DNA of 36,315 nucleotides from Caldilineales bacterium (GTDB lineage: Bacteria > Chloroflexota > Anaerolineae > Caldilineales > Caldilineaceae). Made by a program: the position numbers and the translations under genes. This document shows, piece after piece, positions 7,932 to 16,412 of this stretch (its first letter is position 1; the number at the start of each line of letters is the position of its first letter). The stretch covers positions 1 to 36,315 of the forward strand of contig JAAXGZ010000019.1 in assembly GCA_012271135.1 (NCBI GenBank). Reading direction: 5' to 3'. The notes beneath the pieces are model-generated. The model was not told the origin of the DNA. It made no database searches and saw nothing but the letters and a program-made list of their open reading frames with translations.

Positions 7932-7964
7932 GGCATCCCTCCGCGTCGTTCACGGAGGGATGCC
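7932..7964 (+). terminator. Hairpin terminator of the first import operon
   Basis: GGCATCCCTCCG (7932-7943) pairs perfectly with CGGAGGGATGCC (7953-7964) around a 9-base loop, starting one base after the oxygenase stop codon. No T-run follows. It is the strongest stem near an operon end here. Confidence 0.7.
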
Positions 7965-8268
7965 AGTAGCGAACGCGTGAAGGAACGCGCGCCGGAGCGC
8001 GACGCTGTGGGCCGACTGTGCCCCGGAAAATCGACAATCGGCGAGGTTGCCGCGGGCGTTGCCCGCTTACGGCAGTTCCATGGGATGGCTCATGAATGTG
8101 ACCCGCGGTTGGCTGCCATCCGATAACCCGAGTACATGGCCCGGCCATCATCCGGCGGGCTCCTGCCTCTTCTTGTTCCTGGCCGTGCCTGCCTGCCAAC
8201 CCGTCCCCAAAGCACCGCGGATGCTGGAAACGGTGCGCACGACCAGTTGGAAAGTGTTCAAACCAACG
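7965..8268. other. Intergenic region between convergent genes, nothing recognised
   Basis: About 300 bases between the end of the import operon and the 3' end of the antitoxin gene on the other strand. No gene, repeat or convincing terminator for the minus-strand operon was seen. Confidence 0.5.
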
Positions 8269-9363
8269 CTACAGATCCGACCACTCGTAACGCGTTTTTA
8301 AGGTGGCAAGCTGACTGTAGCCGATCCGCTTTTCCTTCTGCAATCTCCCAACCACGATGAAGGGAGCTATCTCGACGGACCGAGCAAACTCCCGAGTTGA
8401 AGCCAATGAGAAATCACCATCATTGCAGAAATCCTGCCATGCCCCAGGCGGGATGAGCATGTCCGACGCAAATGCATCCGCCTCCGACTCCATGTTGGTC
8501 AGGGCAGGATCCAGGCCGAGGCCGTCCACGACGATGCGTCGTTGCGTCCTGTGCCTGAGAATGTGACAAGCCTCATGGAAGAAGGAAAACCAGAAGACAT
8601 CGGCCCACTTGTACCTGAGGCTCATCTGTATCAGGGCCTGGCCGTCCGACAGCCAACGCGCCACCCCGTTGGCACCGCTCCTCGGGAGTTCCGGCACTAG
8701 GCAGAACGCGACCCCCGCACCGGCGCAGAGGGTAGACATCGTCGGGATGAACTCCGTGAGCGGTTGCCGTGTCAACCGTCTGATATCGAGCAGGGACTGG
8801 CGGAAGGCTTCCGCATCGTACTCTCCGGTACACGCCGTCTGTGCCTCAAGTTCGCCTTTGCGCAGCCAAACCGAGAGGGCGCCCAGTGAAACTTTCCGTT
8901 GTGCCGCCTCAGTGATCCGAAATCCAATCGCCTCGGTGTAGGCGCGTGGCTCCACCACCGCCAGGCCCAGAAACATCTGCAGGGCCTTCACCTTGCCGGG
9001 CTTGTCCAGACCCGCCTTGATCCATCCGCGTTTGGTCATTTCCCGGATTGGGTAGTGGTTCAGCGCGGCCACACCTGCAACGAGTTCGTCCTGCGCGCGC
9101 TGCCGCGCCAGGGTCATCCGGTAACGGCTTTCCAAGTTGGCCCAGTATTGCGCATCGATGCCCAGCACCATCTCCAGCTCAAGGGCGGTGTCCGGAGTAA
9201 TGGCCTTCTTGGCCTTGACGATCTCGTTGACCACCTGTGCGGGCCTGCCGAGTCTGACGGCAAGCTCCCTTTGGGTCATGCCACGAGCCTCCAGTTCCTC
9301 GGCCAGGATTTCCCCTGGAGGAATCGGCATGTCCGACCATGTGGTTGATGGTTTACTGATCAT
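8269..9363 (-). CDS. HigA-type antitoxin fused to ImmA/IrrE metallopeptidase
   Basis: A 364-residue two-domain protein. Residues 15-90 are a HigA-like helix-turn-helix (PPGEILAEELEARGMTQREL, then LGRPAQVVNEIVKAKKAIT, then YWANLESRYRM). Residues 200-345 are an ImmA/IrrE (M78-type) domain with zinc motif HEACH at 263-267 and a following ESEADAFASDMLIPP segment whose Glu292 or Glu294 is the probable third ligand. It follows the toxin gene at 9353-9652 with an 11-base overlap, toxin first as in higBA loci. The DNA-binding half should neutralise the toxin and repress the shared promoter; the protease half could cleave a regulator in response to a signal. That combination occurs in HigA-like families, but its function here is inferred. 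Confidence 0.88.
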   Translation of the reverse strand: MISKPSTTWSDMPIPPGEILAEELEARGMTQRELAVRLGRPAQVVNEIVKAKKAITPDTALELEMVLGIDAQYWANLESRYRMTLARQRAQDELVAGVAALNHYPIREMTKRGWIKAGLDKPGKVKALQMFLGLAVVEPRAYTEAIGFRITEAAQRKVSLGALSVWLRKGELEAQTACTGEYDAEAFRQSLLDIRRLTRQPLTEFIPTMSTLCAGAGVAFCLVPELPRSGANGVARWLSDGQALIQMSLRYKWADVFWFSFFHEACHILRHRTQRRIVVDGLGLDPALTNMESEADAFASDMLIPPGAWQDFCNDGDFSLASTREFARSVEIAPFIVVGRLQKEKRIGYSQLATLKTRYEWSDL

Positions 9364-9652
9364 AGTGATTGCTCACTTCCTCGATGACCACATGCTCCTC
9401 CGAAGATCCCTCTGTAACGATGAGGCGCCACCGGCCCGTCAGGTGTATGGACCACCTTCCCTGTTTGTCCCCCTTCAAGCGATGCAGTTTCATGGCCCGG
9501 ATTTTGCCTGCCGTCCGAAAATCAGGGACTGCATGGAGTTGCGTGACGCGAGTGATGTACTTGCGGCCGACATCCTTCCCCCACTGCCGTACGGCCCTAT
9601 CGGACTCTTCGAAGTTCCGTTGCAGTCGTCGGGTTCTGAACGTCACATCCAT
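9353..9652 (-). CDS. higB: HigB/RelE-type toxin
   Basis: A 99-residue protein with the RelE/ParE-superfamily fold pattern of HigB: RRLQRNFEESDRAVRQWGKD, AGKIRAMKLHRLKGDKQGRW, and SIHLTGRWRLIVTE near the end. Family members cut mRNA on the ribosome; active residues are usually the Arg, Lys and His of these last segments. It lies upstream of, and overlaps by 11 bases, the HigA-ImmA/IrrE gene, which fixes the pairing. The start ATG at 9652 lies 18 bases downstream of the -10 box at 9671-9676, so the leader is very short. Confidence 0.87.
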   Translation of the reverse strand: MDVTFRTRRLQRNFEESDRAVRQWGKDVGRKYITRVTQLHAVPDFRTAGKIRAMKLHRLKGDKQGRWSIHLTGRWRLIVTEGSSEEHVVIEEVSNHYDQ

Positions 9653-9653
9653 G

Positions 9654-9699
9654 ATTCACACAATGGGTGAATGGTAGTTGGTCTCTGAGGGGATGTCAA
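9654..9699 (-). promoter_or_regulatory. Promoter and operator of the HigBA-type operon
   Basis: On the minus strand a consensus TTGACA (9699-9694) is followed by 17 bases and TACCAT (9676-9671). An inverted repeat, ATTCAC (9654-9659) and GTGAAT (9667-9672) with a 7-base spacer, covers the end of the -10 box and the start of transcription. This is where an autorepressing antitoxin would bind. Confidence 0.72.
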
Positions 9700-10185
9700 G
9701 ACCTGGATGCCGTATCGCCTCCCGTTTGCGGACCGCTCCATGCACCGTCGCCACTTCAAGGGGCGCCACCGCAACACGACCGTTAACGGGTGGGATGATT
9801 GCGGGTCATGGCCAGTAGCATCCTGTTATTGGGCGCTTGCAGAGCCGTGCCACTTGATGATTGATCGCCGAATCTGCTCTATCCGCAGGAACCACCGGAG
9901 AAGTCCTCCGGATCGGAGATATACGGCACGCGACGCGATATGTATGGGTGCAGGCTTGGTCAGGACCTCGTCGACACGATAAAGCCTCTCAATCTTTTCA
10001 GGTCGCAGCCGTCCCGTTTGACGATGAGCGACCTCGGTGCTCCCGGTCTGTACGCCTCCGGCACCATGGAGGCAGCCAAGTACCTAGCAGGCTCAAGAAA
10101 CTACCCCTGAAAGCATGACAGCCATGGGAAGCAACCCACCCCGATATGACCAATGGCGAACGGCATAGCCGGAAGATGAACAAGT
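9700..10185. other. Intergenic region, no gene supported
   Basis: About 490 bases between the toxin promoter and the small gene at 10196. Open frames here (for example 9861-10118, plus strand) have no recognisable features. With an integrase fragment just downstream it may be the worn left part of the same inserted island. Confidence 0.4.
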
Positions 10186-10195
10186 AGGAGGAATG

Positions 10196-10450
10196 ATGAG
10201 CAAGGCGACAGAACAACTGCAGACGGATGTGGAGTCTTTCCTGACCGAAGTCGACACGATCCGGGAACAACTGACTCAATCGAGGCTGCTACCCCGCATC
10301 CAGTTGGGCGATGAGATAGTCCGGTTTATGGAATGGAAAGACCGGCGACGAATGATCAACGCGCTGCAACGGCTAGATCGACTGTCGATGAAGCTTGAAG
10401 AAATTGCCACTGAGCTGAGATACCTGCATGGCATTGATCACAAACCGTAG
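10196..10450 (+). CDS. Small predicted coiled-coil protein, unknown
   Basis: An 84-residue acidic/basic protein, mostly helical by eye, with a heptad-like segment MINALQRLDRLSMKLEEIAT near the C-terminus. A strong AGGAGG (10186-10191) precedes two adjacent ATGs at 10193 and 10196; the second gives a better spacing of 4 bases. I recognise no family. It lies just upstream of an integrase remnant and may have come with the island. The good ribosome site and sensible composition make it more likely real than chance. Confidence 0.55.
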   Translation: MSKATEQLQTDVESFLTEVDTIREQLTQSRLLPRIQLGDEIVRFMEWKDRRRMINALQRLDRLSMKLEEIATELRYLHGIDHKP

Positions 10451-10457
10451 CCGACAC

Positions 10458-10635
10458 CGTCCGCACTGGTTGCGCCACGCCCATGCGACCCACGCGCTGT
10501 TGCGGGGCGCGCCTGCTCACGTGGTGCAAGGCACGTTGGGCCCTGCCTCGCTGGCCACCACGATCCGCTACGTCCACATGGCGACCGGTGAGTCATCCGG
10601 CCTGGTGTTGGCCGGAGCAGATGTGCCGGTCATTG
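10458..10635 (+). pseudogene. Tyrosine recombinase (integrase) C-terminal fragment
   Basis: The frame encodes HWLRHAHATHALLRGAPAHV, then LGPASLATTIRYVHM. This is the C-terminal catalytic part of a phage-type integrase: the HxLRH box with Arg and His, the LGHAS box (here LGPAS, so the histidine is lost), and the final Tyr in TIRYVH. Nothing of the N-terminal domain or the first catalytic Arg is present. Around 10636 the sequence changes to a QueC-like fragment in another frame. It is a non-functional remnant of a mobile element. Confidence 0.75.
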
Positions 10636-11059
10636 CGACCCGCTGGATTCGACGTTGCTGTTGAGAGCACGATCTCTTGTGACAGCTTCCCAATGCGTGT
10701 CAAAGCCCCAACCCGGCATTGCGGCTATTGCACCTCTTGTGTTCTCCGGCGGCGGGCCCTCCACTCCGCTGGGTTGGGTTCCTGTGAACCTGCTGCCGCG
10801 TACCGGTACGATGTGCTCATGGAACGAGCAGCACTCAACAGAGACCAAGCCTACGGTGTTGCAGCGATGAGTGGCCAAGTCCATCGACTTGAACAAGCCC
10901 TTGCTTCCGACGATCCGTGGCGGTCTCTCATATCCTCGTTTCCAGAGCTCGCTCGGACCGTACGCGGGCTTGAGCGAGGCGCAGGTCAGTGCCAAATTAA
11001 TTCGTCTATTCCGGACCTACGTGTGCGAGTGGCGGGAATTCATGCCGCACGCCCACTGA
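10636..11059 (+). pseudogene. QueC-like (queuosine-type) protein, C-terminal fragment, frameshifted
   Basis: The plus-strand frame from 10636 reads ESTISCDSF, then HCGYCTSCVLRRRALHSAGL: the zinc-binding Cys(x)n-CGxCxxC-xxRR ending of 7-cyano-7-deazaguanine synthase-like proteins. The ATP-pyrophosphatase half is missing. It continues as WRSLISSFPELARTVRGL, after which a one-base slip near 10965-10975 moves the sensible reading to another frame (AQVSAKLIRLFRTYVCEWRE, stop near 11059). QueC-like proteins of this longer kind occur in anti-phage loci such as the Qat system, so this may be a defence-gene relic. That link is inference; the zinc motif is what is seen. Confidence 0.6.
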
Positions 11060-11076
11060 ATACTCTGGAGGTTTCC

Positions 11077-12297
11077 ATGCCACGGCACGAGATCCAGACC
11101 ATCAACCCTCGCGTACTGGGTCGACGCCTTCAGGAGGCGAGAAAGGCCCGCGGGCTCACCCAGCAGGATGCCGCTGCATCGCTTGCTGTGGCACGCACGA
11201 CGATCACCGCGCTGGAGAAGGGCGACCGGAAGACCCGGCCGGACGAGCTTATCCAGTTGGCGAGTCTCTACGGCAGAAGAGTCAGCGATCTTGTTGGTCC
11301 GATAGAGCCGATCGCGGACTTCACCGTCCAGTTCCGCGCGGCGGCGGCTCGAGTCGGGCCCCACGATGTCCAAGAGGAACTCCGGGGAGTGCTCCAGGAG
11401 TTCCAGGATCTATGCCAAAACTACCTGTATCTTGAGCAGTTGAATGGGGTTTCGCCCGGGACGACCAACCCGCCGCAGTACCCGACGGTCGGGACGTCCC
11501 CCGAGGAAGCCGGCCAGGATGTCGCTTCATTTGAACGCAATCGGCTGGGTCTTGGTGACGGCCCGATCCTACACCTAAGGGAGACGCTGGAACTGGATGT
11601 CGGGCTCCGCGTGTTCTTCATCCGACTGCCGTCCCGGATAGCGGGTATCTTTGCCTACACGGACGAGCTGGGCGGATGCATTGCGGTCAATGCGTGCCAT
11701 CCGGCAGAACGCCGTCGTTGGTCGTTGGCTCACGAGTACGCCCACTTCCTGACAAGCCGCTATCAGTCGGAGATATCCGTGCTGGGTTCGTATCGCCGCG
11801 TACCCACCAGCGAACGAATTGCCGACAGGTTTGCCCGTTGCCTGCTCATGCCGGCCCCCGGATTGCGTCGCAGATTCAAAGAAATCTCGCGAGCTGGTGG
11901 CGGCAATATCTCGGCTGCGGATGTCTGTCGGGTCGCGCACTACTATTTTGTCTCCGTTGGGGCGATGATGCTGCGCCTGGAGGAACTTGGCGTCCTCCCC
12001 AAAGGAACGTGGGAGCTTCTGCGCGACCGGGGATTCAAAGTCCGGGAAGCCCAGGAGAACCTGGGCCTGCCGCCCCATTCCAGTGATGATCAACTCCTTC
12101 CCCTTCGCTACAAGCTCCTGGCCGCGCGGGCATACGAAGCCGAGAAATTCACTGAAGGGCGGCTGGCGCGATTCCTGAGAACCGACCGTGTGTCGGCCAG
12201 GATGACTCTCCAGAGGCTGAGCCATGCAGTACACGTGCTTGATGGAGGGGAAGTGGCTGCTCTTCCCCTTGAGCTTGCCGGCAGCATCACGAAGTAG
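11077..12297 (+). CDS. XRE-family regulator with ImmA/IrrE metallopeptidase domain
   Basis: A 406-residue two-domain protein. Residues 10-75 form a Cro/CI-type helix-turn-helix (LGRRLQEARKARGLTQQDAA, then VARTTITALEKGDRKTR). Residues 170-300 form an ImmA/IrrE zinc peptidase with HEYAH at 219-223 and Glu247 in ERIADRFARCLLMP as the probable third ligand. The C-terminal 100 residues contain no family I can name. ATG 11077 is chosen for the GGAGG at 11067-11071; the frame is open far upstream, but that DNA codes for the QueC-like fragment. The next gene, 18 bases on, is a PIN-like protein, so the pair looks like a toxin-antitoxin or phage-type switch module. It does not resemble the ImmA protein at 8269 outside the shared domains. 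Confidence 0.87.
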   Translation: MPRHEIQTINPRVLGRRLQEARKARGLTQQDAAASLAVARTTITALEKGDRKTRPDELIQLASLYGRRVSDLVGPIEPIADFTVQFRAAAARVGPHDVQEELRGVLQEFQDLCQNYLYLEQLNGVSPGTTNPPQYPTVGTSPEEAGQDVASFERNRLGLGDGPILHLRETLELDVGLRVFFIRLPSRIAGIFAYTDELGGCIAVNACHPAERRRWSLAHEYAHFLTSRYQSEISVLGSYRRVPTSERIADRFARCLLMPAPGLRRRFKEISRAGGGNISAADVCRVAHYYFVSVGAMMLRLEELGVLPKGTWELLRDRGFKVREAQENLGLPPHSSDDQLLPLRYKLLAARAYEAEKFTEGRLARFLRTDRVSARMTLQRLSHAVHVLDGGEVAALPLELAGSITK

Positions 12298-12315
12298 GTT
12301 GCCTAAGGTCAAGCC

Positions 12316-12879
12316 ATGATGGAGAGACGACCAGTCAGTCTTGTACTCGTCACCAGCTGTTTGCTCAACCTTTACGCCACGGAACACTTCCGGGAGATCA
12401 CGGGATCGCTACGCGAGCAAGTCGGCGTCGCGGACTTTGTTCTCAAGGAGGAAGCCCTCTTCATCCACCGCGAGGCTCCCACGGATGGCCAGGACGAGCC
12501 AGTGCCGGTGGACTTGCCCCCGTTTGTGTCCGAGGGCTTGGTGGAGGTGTTGTACCTCCAGAGCCCAGACGAAGAGGCCACATTCGTGGACCTTTCTGCT
12601 CCGATTGACGACGGTGAGGCGGTAACAGCGGCTCTGGCCCTCCACCGTGGTTGCTCCATAGCAACCGACGACCGCAAGGCCTGACGTGTCTTCGCTGAAC
12701 GGGCCCCGACAGTCCCGCTCGTCTCCACGCTTGACCTGATAGTCCGATGGGCCGAGGCGGCGTTCGTACCTTCAGGTGAGCTTCGGTCCACACTGGAGCG
12801 GATGCGCTCCGGCGCGCACTACGTGCCAGGTTGCCGCGATCCCCGCTACGAGTGGTGGCTGGAAGCCATGCAAGGCTGA
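12316..12879 (+). pseudogene. PIN-like toxin gene with internal stop codon
   Basis: A frame of 187 codons interrupted once, by TGA at 12682-12684. Before it: SLVLVTSCLLNLYAT at the N-terminus and DDGEAVTAALALHRGCSIAT, then DDRKA. After it, in the same frame: RVFAERAPTVPLVSTLDLIV to a stop at 12877-12879. The order and the acidic residues fit a PIN-domain ribonuclease, where DDRKA-R would be continuous, so CGA to TGA is the simplest change. The usual N-terminal Asp of PIN domains (DTS) is Val-Thr-Ser here, so activity may have been lost already. It follows the XRE-ImmA/IrrE gene by 18 bases. Confidence 0.68.
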
Positions 12880-13341
12880 GCATCGCTGGTGAATTTGCCT
12901 TGACCAATCGATAAGGTGGCATTCATGGCGTCAACGAACTCGTCGGTCCCGTACTGAACTCAACCGATTCAATGTGTTCCCATGACATCCGACAGCCCAT
13001 GTTCGTCTGTGTGGGACCGCGCGGCCCACAACTCCCAATCGTGACCTTGTGGATACCCTGCAGGACAAGATTGCTCAAGACAGTCCCTTGTGGCACCGCC
13101 CGTTGAGGGTCTTCCATGGGCCGAAATCTCCTGTATGGTCCCCGTCTCGCCATGTCCAGCCGATTCCCTTGAACTCTGACGGGCCGAACCCAGTACCTGT
13201 GAACATCATCTACAATCAGACACGACAGTGTCCGGGCAACGCGAATTCCCCTATTGACTTGGCTGATCGCGCAACCGGTTGTACTCGTGACACAGAAGCT
13301 CGCCGGCAAGGAACAATGCCTCTAGTCCGGAGCAAGGAACC
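12880..13341. other. Intergenic region, nothing recognised
   Basis: About 460 bases between the PIN-like gene and the cytochrome gene. A minus-strand open frame at 12923-13309 has no features of a real protein. A TTGACT at 13254-13259 could be a -35 box, but no good -10 follows at the right distance. Confidence 0.4.
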
Positions 13342-14775
13342 ATGTCAAGATCGCTGGCCCTCATTGCGAGCGCATGCCTGATGGGAACTCTCGGGTTGGC
13401 GGGCTCGGGCGATTCACCGGAAACGACTACTCCCATAATCGGAGAAGAACCCGCGGTCAAACGGCACATAAGCCAAGCCGACATTGAAGCAGGCGATGTC
13501 TCACTGGAAGAGCTCATTGCACATGGCCGCGACCTCTTCATGGCCAGTTTCAATTCCCTGGACGGTGCCGGAAGACCTGAGCAAACCGGCAAGGGTGACT
13601 TCCGCAAGCGACGGGAAATGCCGGACAATTTCAACCGTATTTCAGGTCCTGATGCCAACTCCTGCATGGCATGCCACAACCTACCCGCAGTCGGCGGCGG
13701 CGGCGACAATGTCGCGAATGTATTCCTGCTGGCCGACACTTTCCCCTTTGTGGACTTCAACGGGGATCCGGTGGAAAACGGCCCCAACACAACATTAAAG
13801 ACCATCGGCAACGAACGCAACTCACCGGGCATGTTCGGTTCGGGCTTCATCGAACTGCTGGCCCGTGAGATGACCGCTGATATGCATGCCATACGCAGCA
13901 GCGCCGTGGCAGAAGCCAAGATATCGGGTCGGCCGGTCACCACCCACTTGGTGACCAAGGGAGTCGACTTCGGCTCCCTAACCGTCTCGGCCGACGGGAC
14001 GGTCGACACCTCCGCCGTCAAGGGCGTGAACAACGATCTGATCGTTCGTCCCTTTCATCAGAAAGGGGCTGCTGTTTCCCTCCGGGAGTTTACCAACAAC
14101 GCCACGATTCATCACCATGGCATGCTGTCGGTTGAACAGGCTAGGGAAGGTGAGGATCCCGACGCCGACGACCATGTCAATGAACTTACGATAGGTGACA
14201 TCACTGCTTTGGTCGTGTTCCAGGCCACACTGCCTGCGCCAGTGCAGGTGCAACCGGCCACCCAAGTGGAAAGGGAAGCCGCCCAGCTGGGCCGTCGGTT
14301 GTTCCACCAGGTGGGATGTGCGGTTTGCCATGTTCCGGAATTGCCGCTGGCCAGTCTCGAATTCGAGGAACCAGGTCCATTCAATCCCGATAACGATCTC
14401 CAACCTGAAGATGTCACCTCAACTTTCTCTTTTGACCTGTCACCGTTCATCAAGAATCTCAAAAAGGACAAACGGGGAAACTATCTGATACCGGTCTTCA
14501 CTGACTTGAAACGACACGACATGGGTGAACTTCTTGATACCGATGCCTTGATTCAGGATGGTATCCCCAAACATTTGTGGCTGACCCGAAAGCTGTGGGG
14601 GTTTGCGTCGGAACCGCCATTCCTCCACCATGGTCGGGCCACTTTGATATCCGAGGCCATTCTGGCCCATGGCGGTGAGGCGCAAACACAAAGGGACGCC
14701 TTCGTGGACCTGCCCGATGACCAGCAAGCCGCTCTCTTGGAATTTCTGCTAACGCTGCAGATTGAACCGGACTGA
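13342..14775 (+). CDS. Secreted di-haem c-type oxidoreductase (DHOR / thiol-oxidoreductase-like)
   Basis: A 477-residue protein with a short N-terminal signal peptide (ALIASACLMGTLGLAG) and two haem-c sites, CMACH (108-112) and CAVCH (326-330). Between them GMFGSGFIELLAREM and, near the end, FLHHGRATLISEAILAHGGE are hallmarks of the di-haem oxidoreductase family related to MauG and cytochrome-c peroxidases. It should act outside the cytoplasmic membrane; the natural substrate of most members is unknown. It stands alone, with intergenic gaps of 460 and 313 bases, so no operon partner helps assign it. Confidence 0.85.
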   Translation: MSRSLALIASACLMGTLGLAGSGDSPETTTPIIGEEPAVKRHISQADIEAGDVSLEELIAHGRDLFMASFNSLDGAGRPEQTGKGDFRKRREMPDNFNRISGPDANSCMACHNLPAVGGGGDNVANVFLLADTFPFVDFNGDPVENGPNTTLKTIGNERNSPGMFGSGFIELLAREMTADMHAIRSSAVAEAKISGRPVTTHLVTKGVDFGSLTVSADGTVDTSAVKGVNNDLIVRPFHQKGAAVSLREFTNNATIHHHGMLSVEQAREGEDPDADDHVNELTIGDITALVVFQATLPAPVQVQPATQVEREAAQLGRRLFHQVGCAVCHVPELPLASLEFEEPGPFNPDNDLQPEDVTSTFSFDLSPFIKNLKKDKRGNYLIPVFTDLKRHDMGELLDTDALIQDGIPKHLWLTRKLWGFASEPPFLHHGRATLISEAILAHGGEAQTQRDAFVDLPDDQQAALLEFLLTLQIEPD

Positions 14776-15073
14776 ACCTCTTTGCCTCGGTACGGCCGAG
14801 ACTTTCGTCCAGTACCACGTTACCCGAGGCCTTCGCCGGTACCCGCTTGGGTACTCCGGTGTGAGACACGCTTGCGAGGCGGTGGTGGTTCCAGGGATCC
14901 GATTCCACTGCAACGACATCGGCAATGACAGCCTTTCACCGGTTGGATCCTCTGGCGACTCCCGTGGTCGGGCAGGGGACCTGCACGGCTGATCACAGCA
15001 GACAATTCAGGCCTCGGACGCAACCGGTACAGTAGAATCGTTTCCGTCAACTCGATCCACGGGTGCCGGGCCC
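14776..15073. other. Intergenic region upstream of the nucleoside importer
   Basis: About 300 bases with no gene seen. A TAGAAT at 15033-15038, about 50 bases before the lipoprotein start, is a possible -10 box, but I see no matching -35 at the right spacing. Confidence 0.4.
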
Positions 15074-15088
15074 AGGGAGATGGACCTG

Positions 15089-16336
15089 ATGATTCGTCGA
15101 CTTGCTGTATTGGCTTCGATCGTGCTCCTGGCCACGCCGTTGGCCGGCTGTGTTCTGCCGGAACCCTCCACCTATCCGGAGGAAATGCCGACGGAGGTGG
15201 AAGAACAACCGACCCTGACCACCCCGGACATCGTCGAGGGCATGTTCAATGTGGCCTTCGTCTATGTGGGCCCCATCGGCGACGGCGGCTGGACCTATGC
15301 CCACAACGATGGCCGCCTCTATCTTGAAGAGACGCTCGACAACGTCAGCACGGCCTACCTGGAAAGCGTGCCCGAGGGCGCCGATGCCGAGCGGGTGATC
15401 CGCAGCCTGGCCCGCAAGGGCTTCGACCTGATCTTCACGACCTCCTTCGGGTATATGGACCCGACCGCGACTGTGGCCGAGGAGTTCCCGGACCAGGCGT
15501 TCGTCCACATTTCCGGTCTCAAGAAGAACGACCACAACTTTGCCAACCTCTTCGGCTCGATGGAATCGGCCAAATACCTGGCCGGCATGGTCGCCGGTGC
15601 CAAGGCCGCCGAGGATGGCTCCAACCGGGTCGGCTACGTCGCCCCCTTCCCCATCCCGGAGATCGTCCGGCTGGGCAATGCCCTCACGATGGGCATGCGC
15701 CGTACCTGTTCCGAGTGCGTACTGGATGTGCGTTGGATCTTCAGCTGGTTTGATCCGGAAGCCGAACGGGAAGCCGCGGTCTCCATGATCGATGCCGGTG
15801 CCTCCGTGATCGTGACCGGAGCCGACACCGCCATTCCCGTGCAGGTGGCCGGGGAAATGGGCTTCACGGGTATACCGGGCAACAGCGCCAACGCCTGCGA
15901 TGCCGCACCCGATGCCTGTCTGGGCGTTCCCTACTGGAATTGGGGACCGACCTACGCCCGGATTGCCGAGGCCGTCATGAACGACACCTTCGAGCCGGAC
16001 GATCTCTACCTCGGTGTTCCGGACAATATTGTCGGGTTTGCCGGCTTCATGGAAGGTGAAGTCCCCCAGCCGGCCGTGCCGGACTGGGTCATTCCGGAAG
16101 TGGATGATGTCCTGCAGCAGATGCGCAACGGTGAGTTCACCCGCTTCGACATGTTTACCGGCCCCATCCACGACAACACCGGCAACTTGGTCGTTCCTGA
16201 GGGCGAGTCCCTGACCCAGTCCGATCTGGAAGGCATCGATGCGGAGCTGGGCACCCTGCTGGGGCGCCCCGGCTGCACCTACTGCATGGGCTGGCTGGCG
16301 GAAGGCTTCGTCGCCGACGCCCAGGTTCCGCAATAG
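15089..16336 (+). CDS. BMP-family nucleoside-type binding lipoprotein
   Basis: A 415-residue lipoprotein of the Bmp/PnrA (Med) family, the receptor of purine-nucleoside ABC importers. The signal peptide ends in a lipobox with Cys21 (TPLAGC). The body has the family pattern: FNVAFVYVGPIGDGGWTYAH, then AKYLAGMVAGAKA, VTGADTAIPVQVAGE, and DMFTGPIHDNTGNLVVPEG at the end. ATG 15089 is preferred to ATG 15080, because the AGGGAGA ribosome site (15074-15080) overlaps the latter. It heads a complete four-gene importer. A perfect palindrome follows at 16348-16371. Family members also bind other small molecules, so the exact ligand is open. Confidence 0.92.
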   Translation: MIRRLAVLASIVLLATPLAGCVLPEPSTYPEEMPTEVEEQPTLTTPDIVEGMFNVAFVYVGPIGDGGWTYAHNDGRLYLEETLDNVSTAYLESVPEGADAERVIRSLARKGFDLIFTTSFGYMDPTATVAEEFPDQAFVHISGLKKNDHNFANLFGSMESAKYLAGMVAGAKAAEDGSNRVGYVAPFPIPEIVRLGNALTMGMRRTCSECVLDVRWIFSWFDPEAEREAAVSMIDAGASVIVTGADTAIPVQVAGEMGFTGIPGNSANACDAAPDACLGVPYWNWGPTYARIAEAVMNDTFEPDDLYLGVPDNIVGFAGFMEGEVPQPAVPDWVIPEVDDVLQQMRNGEFTRFDMFTGPIHDNTGNLVVPEGESLTQSDLEGIDAELGTLLGRPGCTYCMGWLAEGFVADAQVPQ

Positions 16337-16347
16337 CCTGAAACCAC

Positions 16348-16371
16348 GGGCGGCGTCCCGGGACGCCGCCC
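16348..16371 (+). terminator. Perfect 24-nt palindrome after the BMP lipoprotein gene
   Basis: GGGCGGCGTCCC at 16348-16359 is followed directly by its reverse complement to 16371. It starts 12 bases after the stop codon, with no T-run. It also limits where the ATPase gene can start (after 16371). It probably protects the upstream message or dampens read-through. Confidence 0.65.
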
Positions 16372-16412
16372 GGTGCATGCCGGTGGAAGGGACCTTCCGC
16401 CGGCACTGCTCC

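Noticed and set aside
10483..11076. A single 604-residue protein including the XRE-ImmA/IrrE gene
   Set aside because: The upstream half mixes integrase DNA in the wrong frame with a QueC-like fragment; the ribosome site is at 11067.
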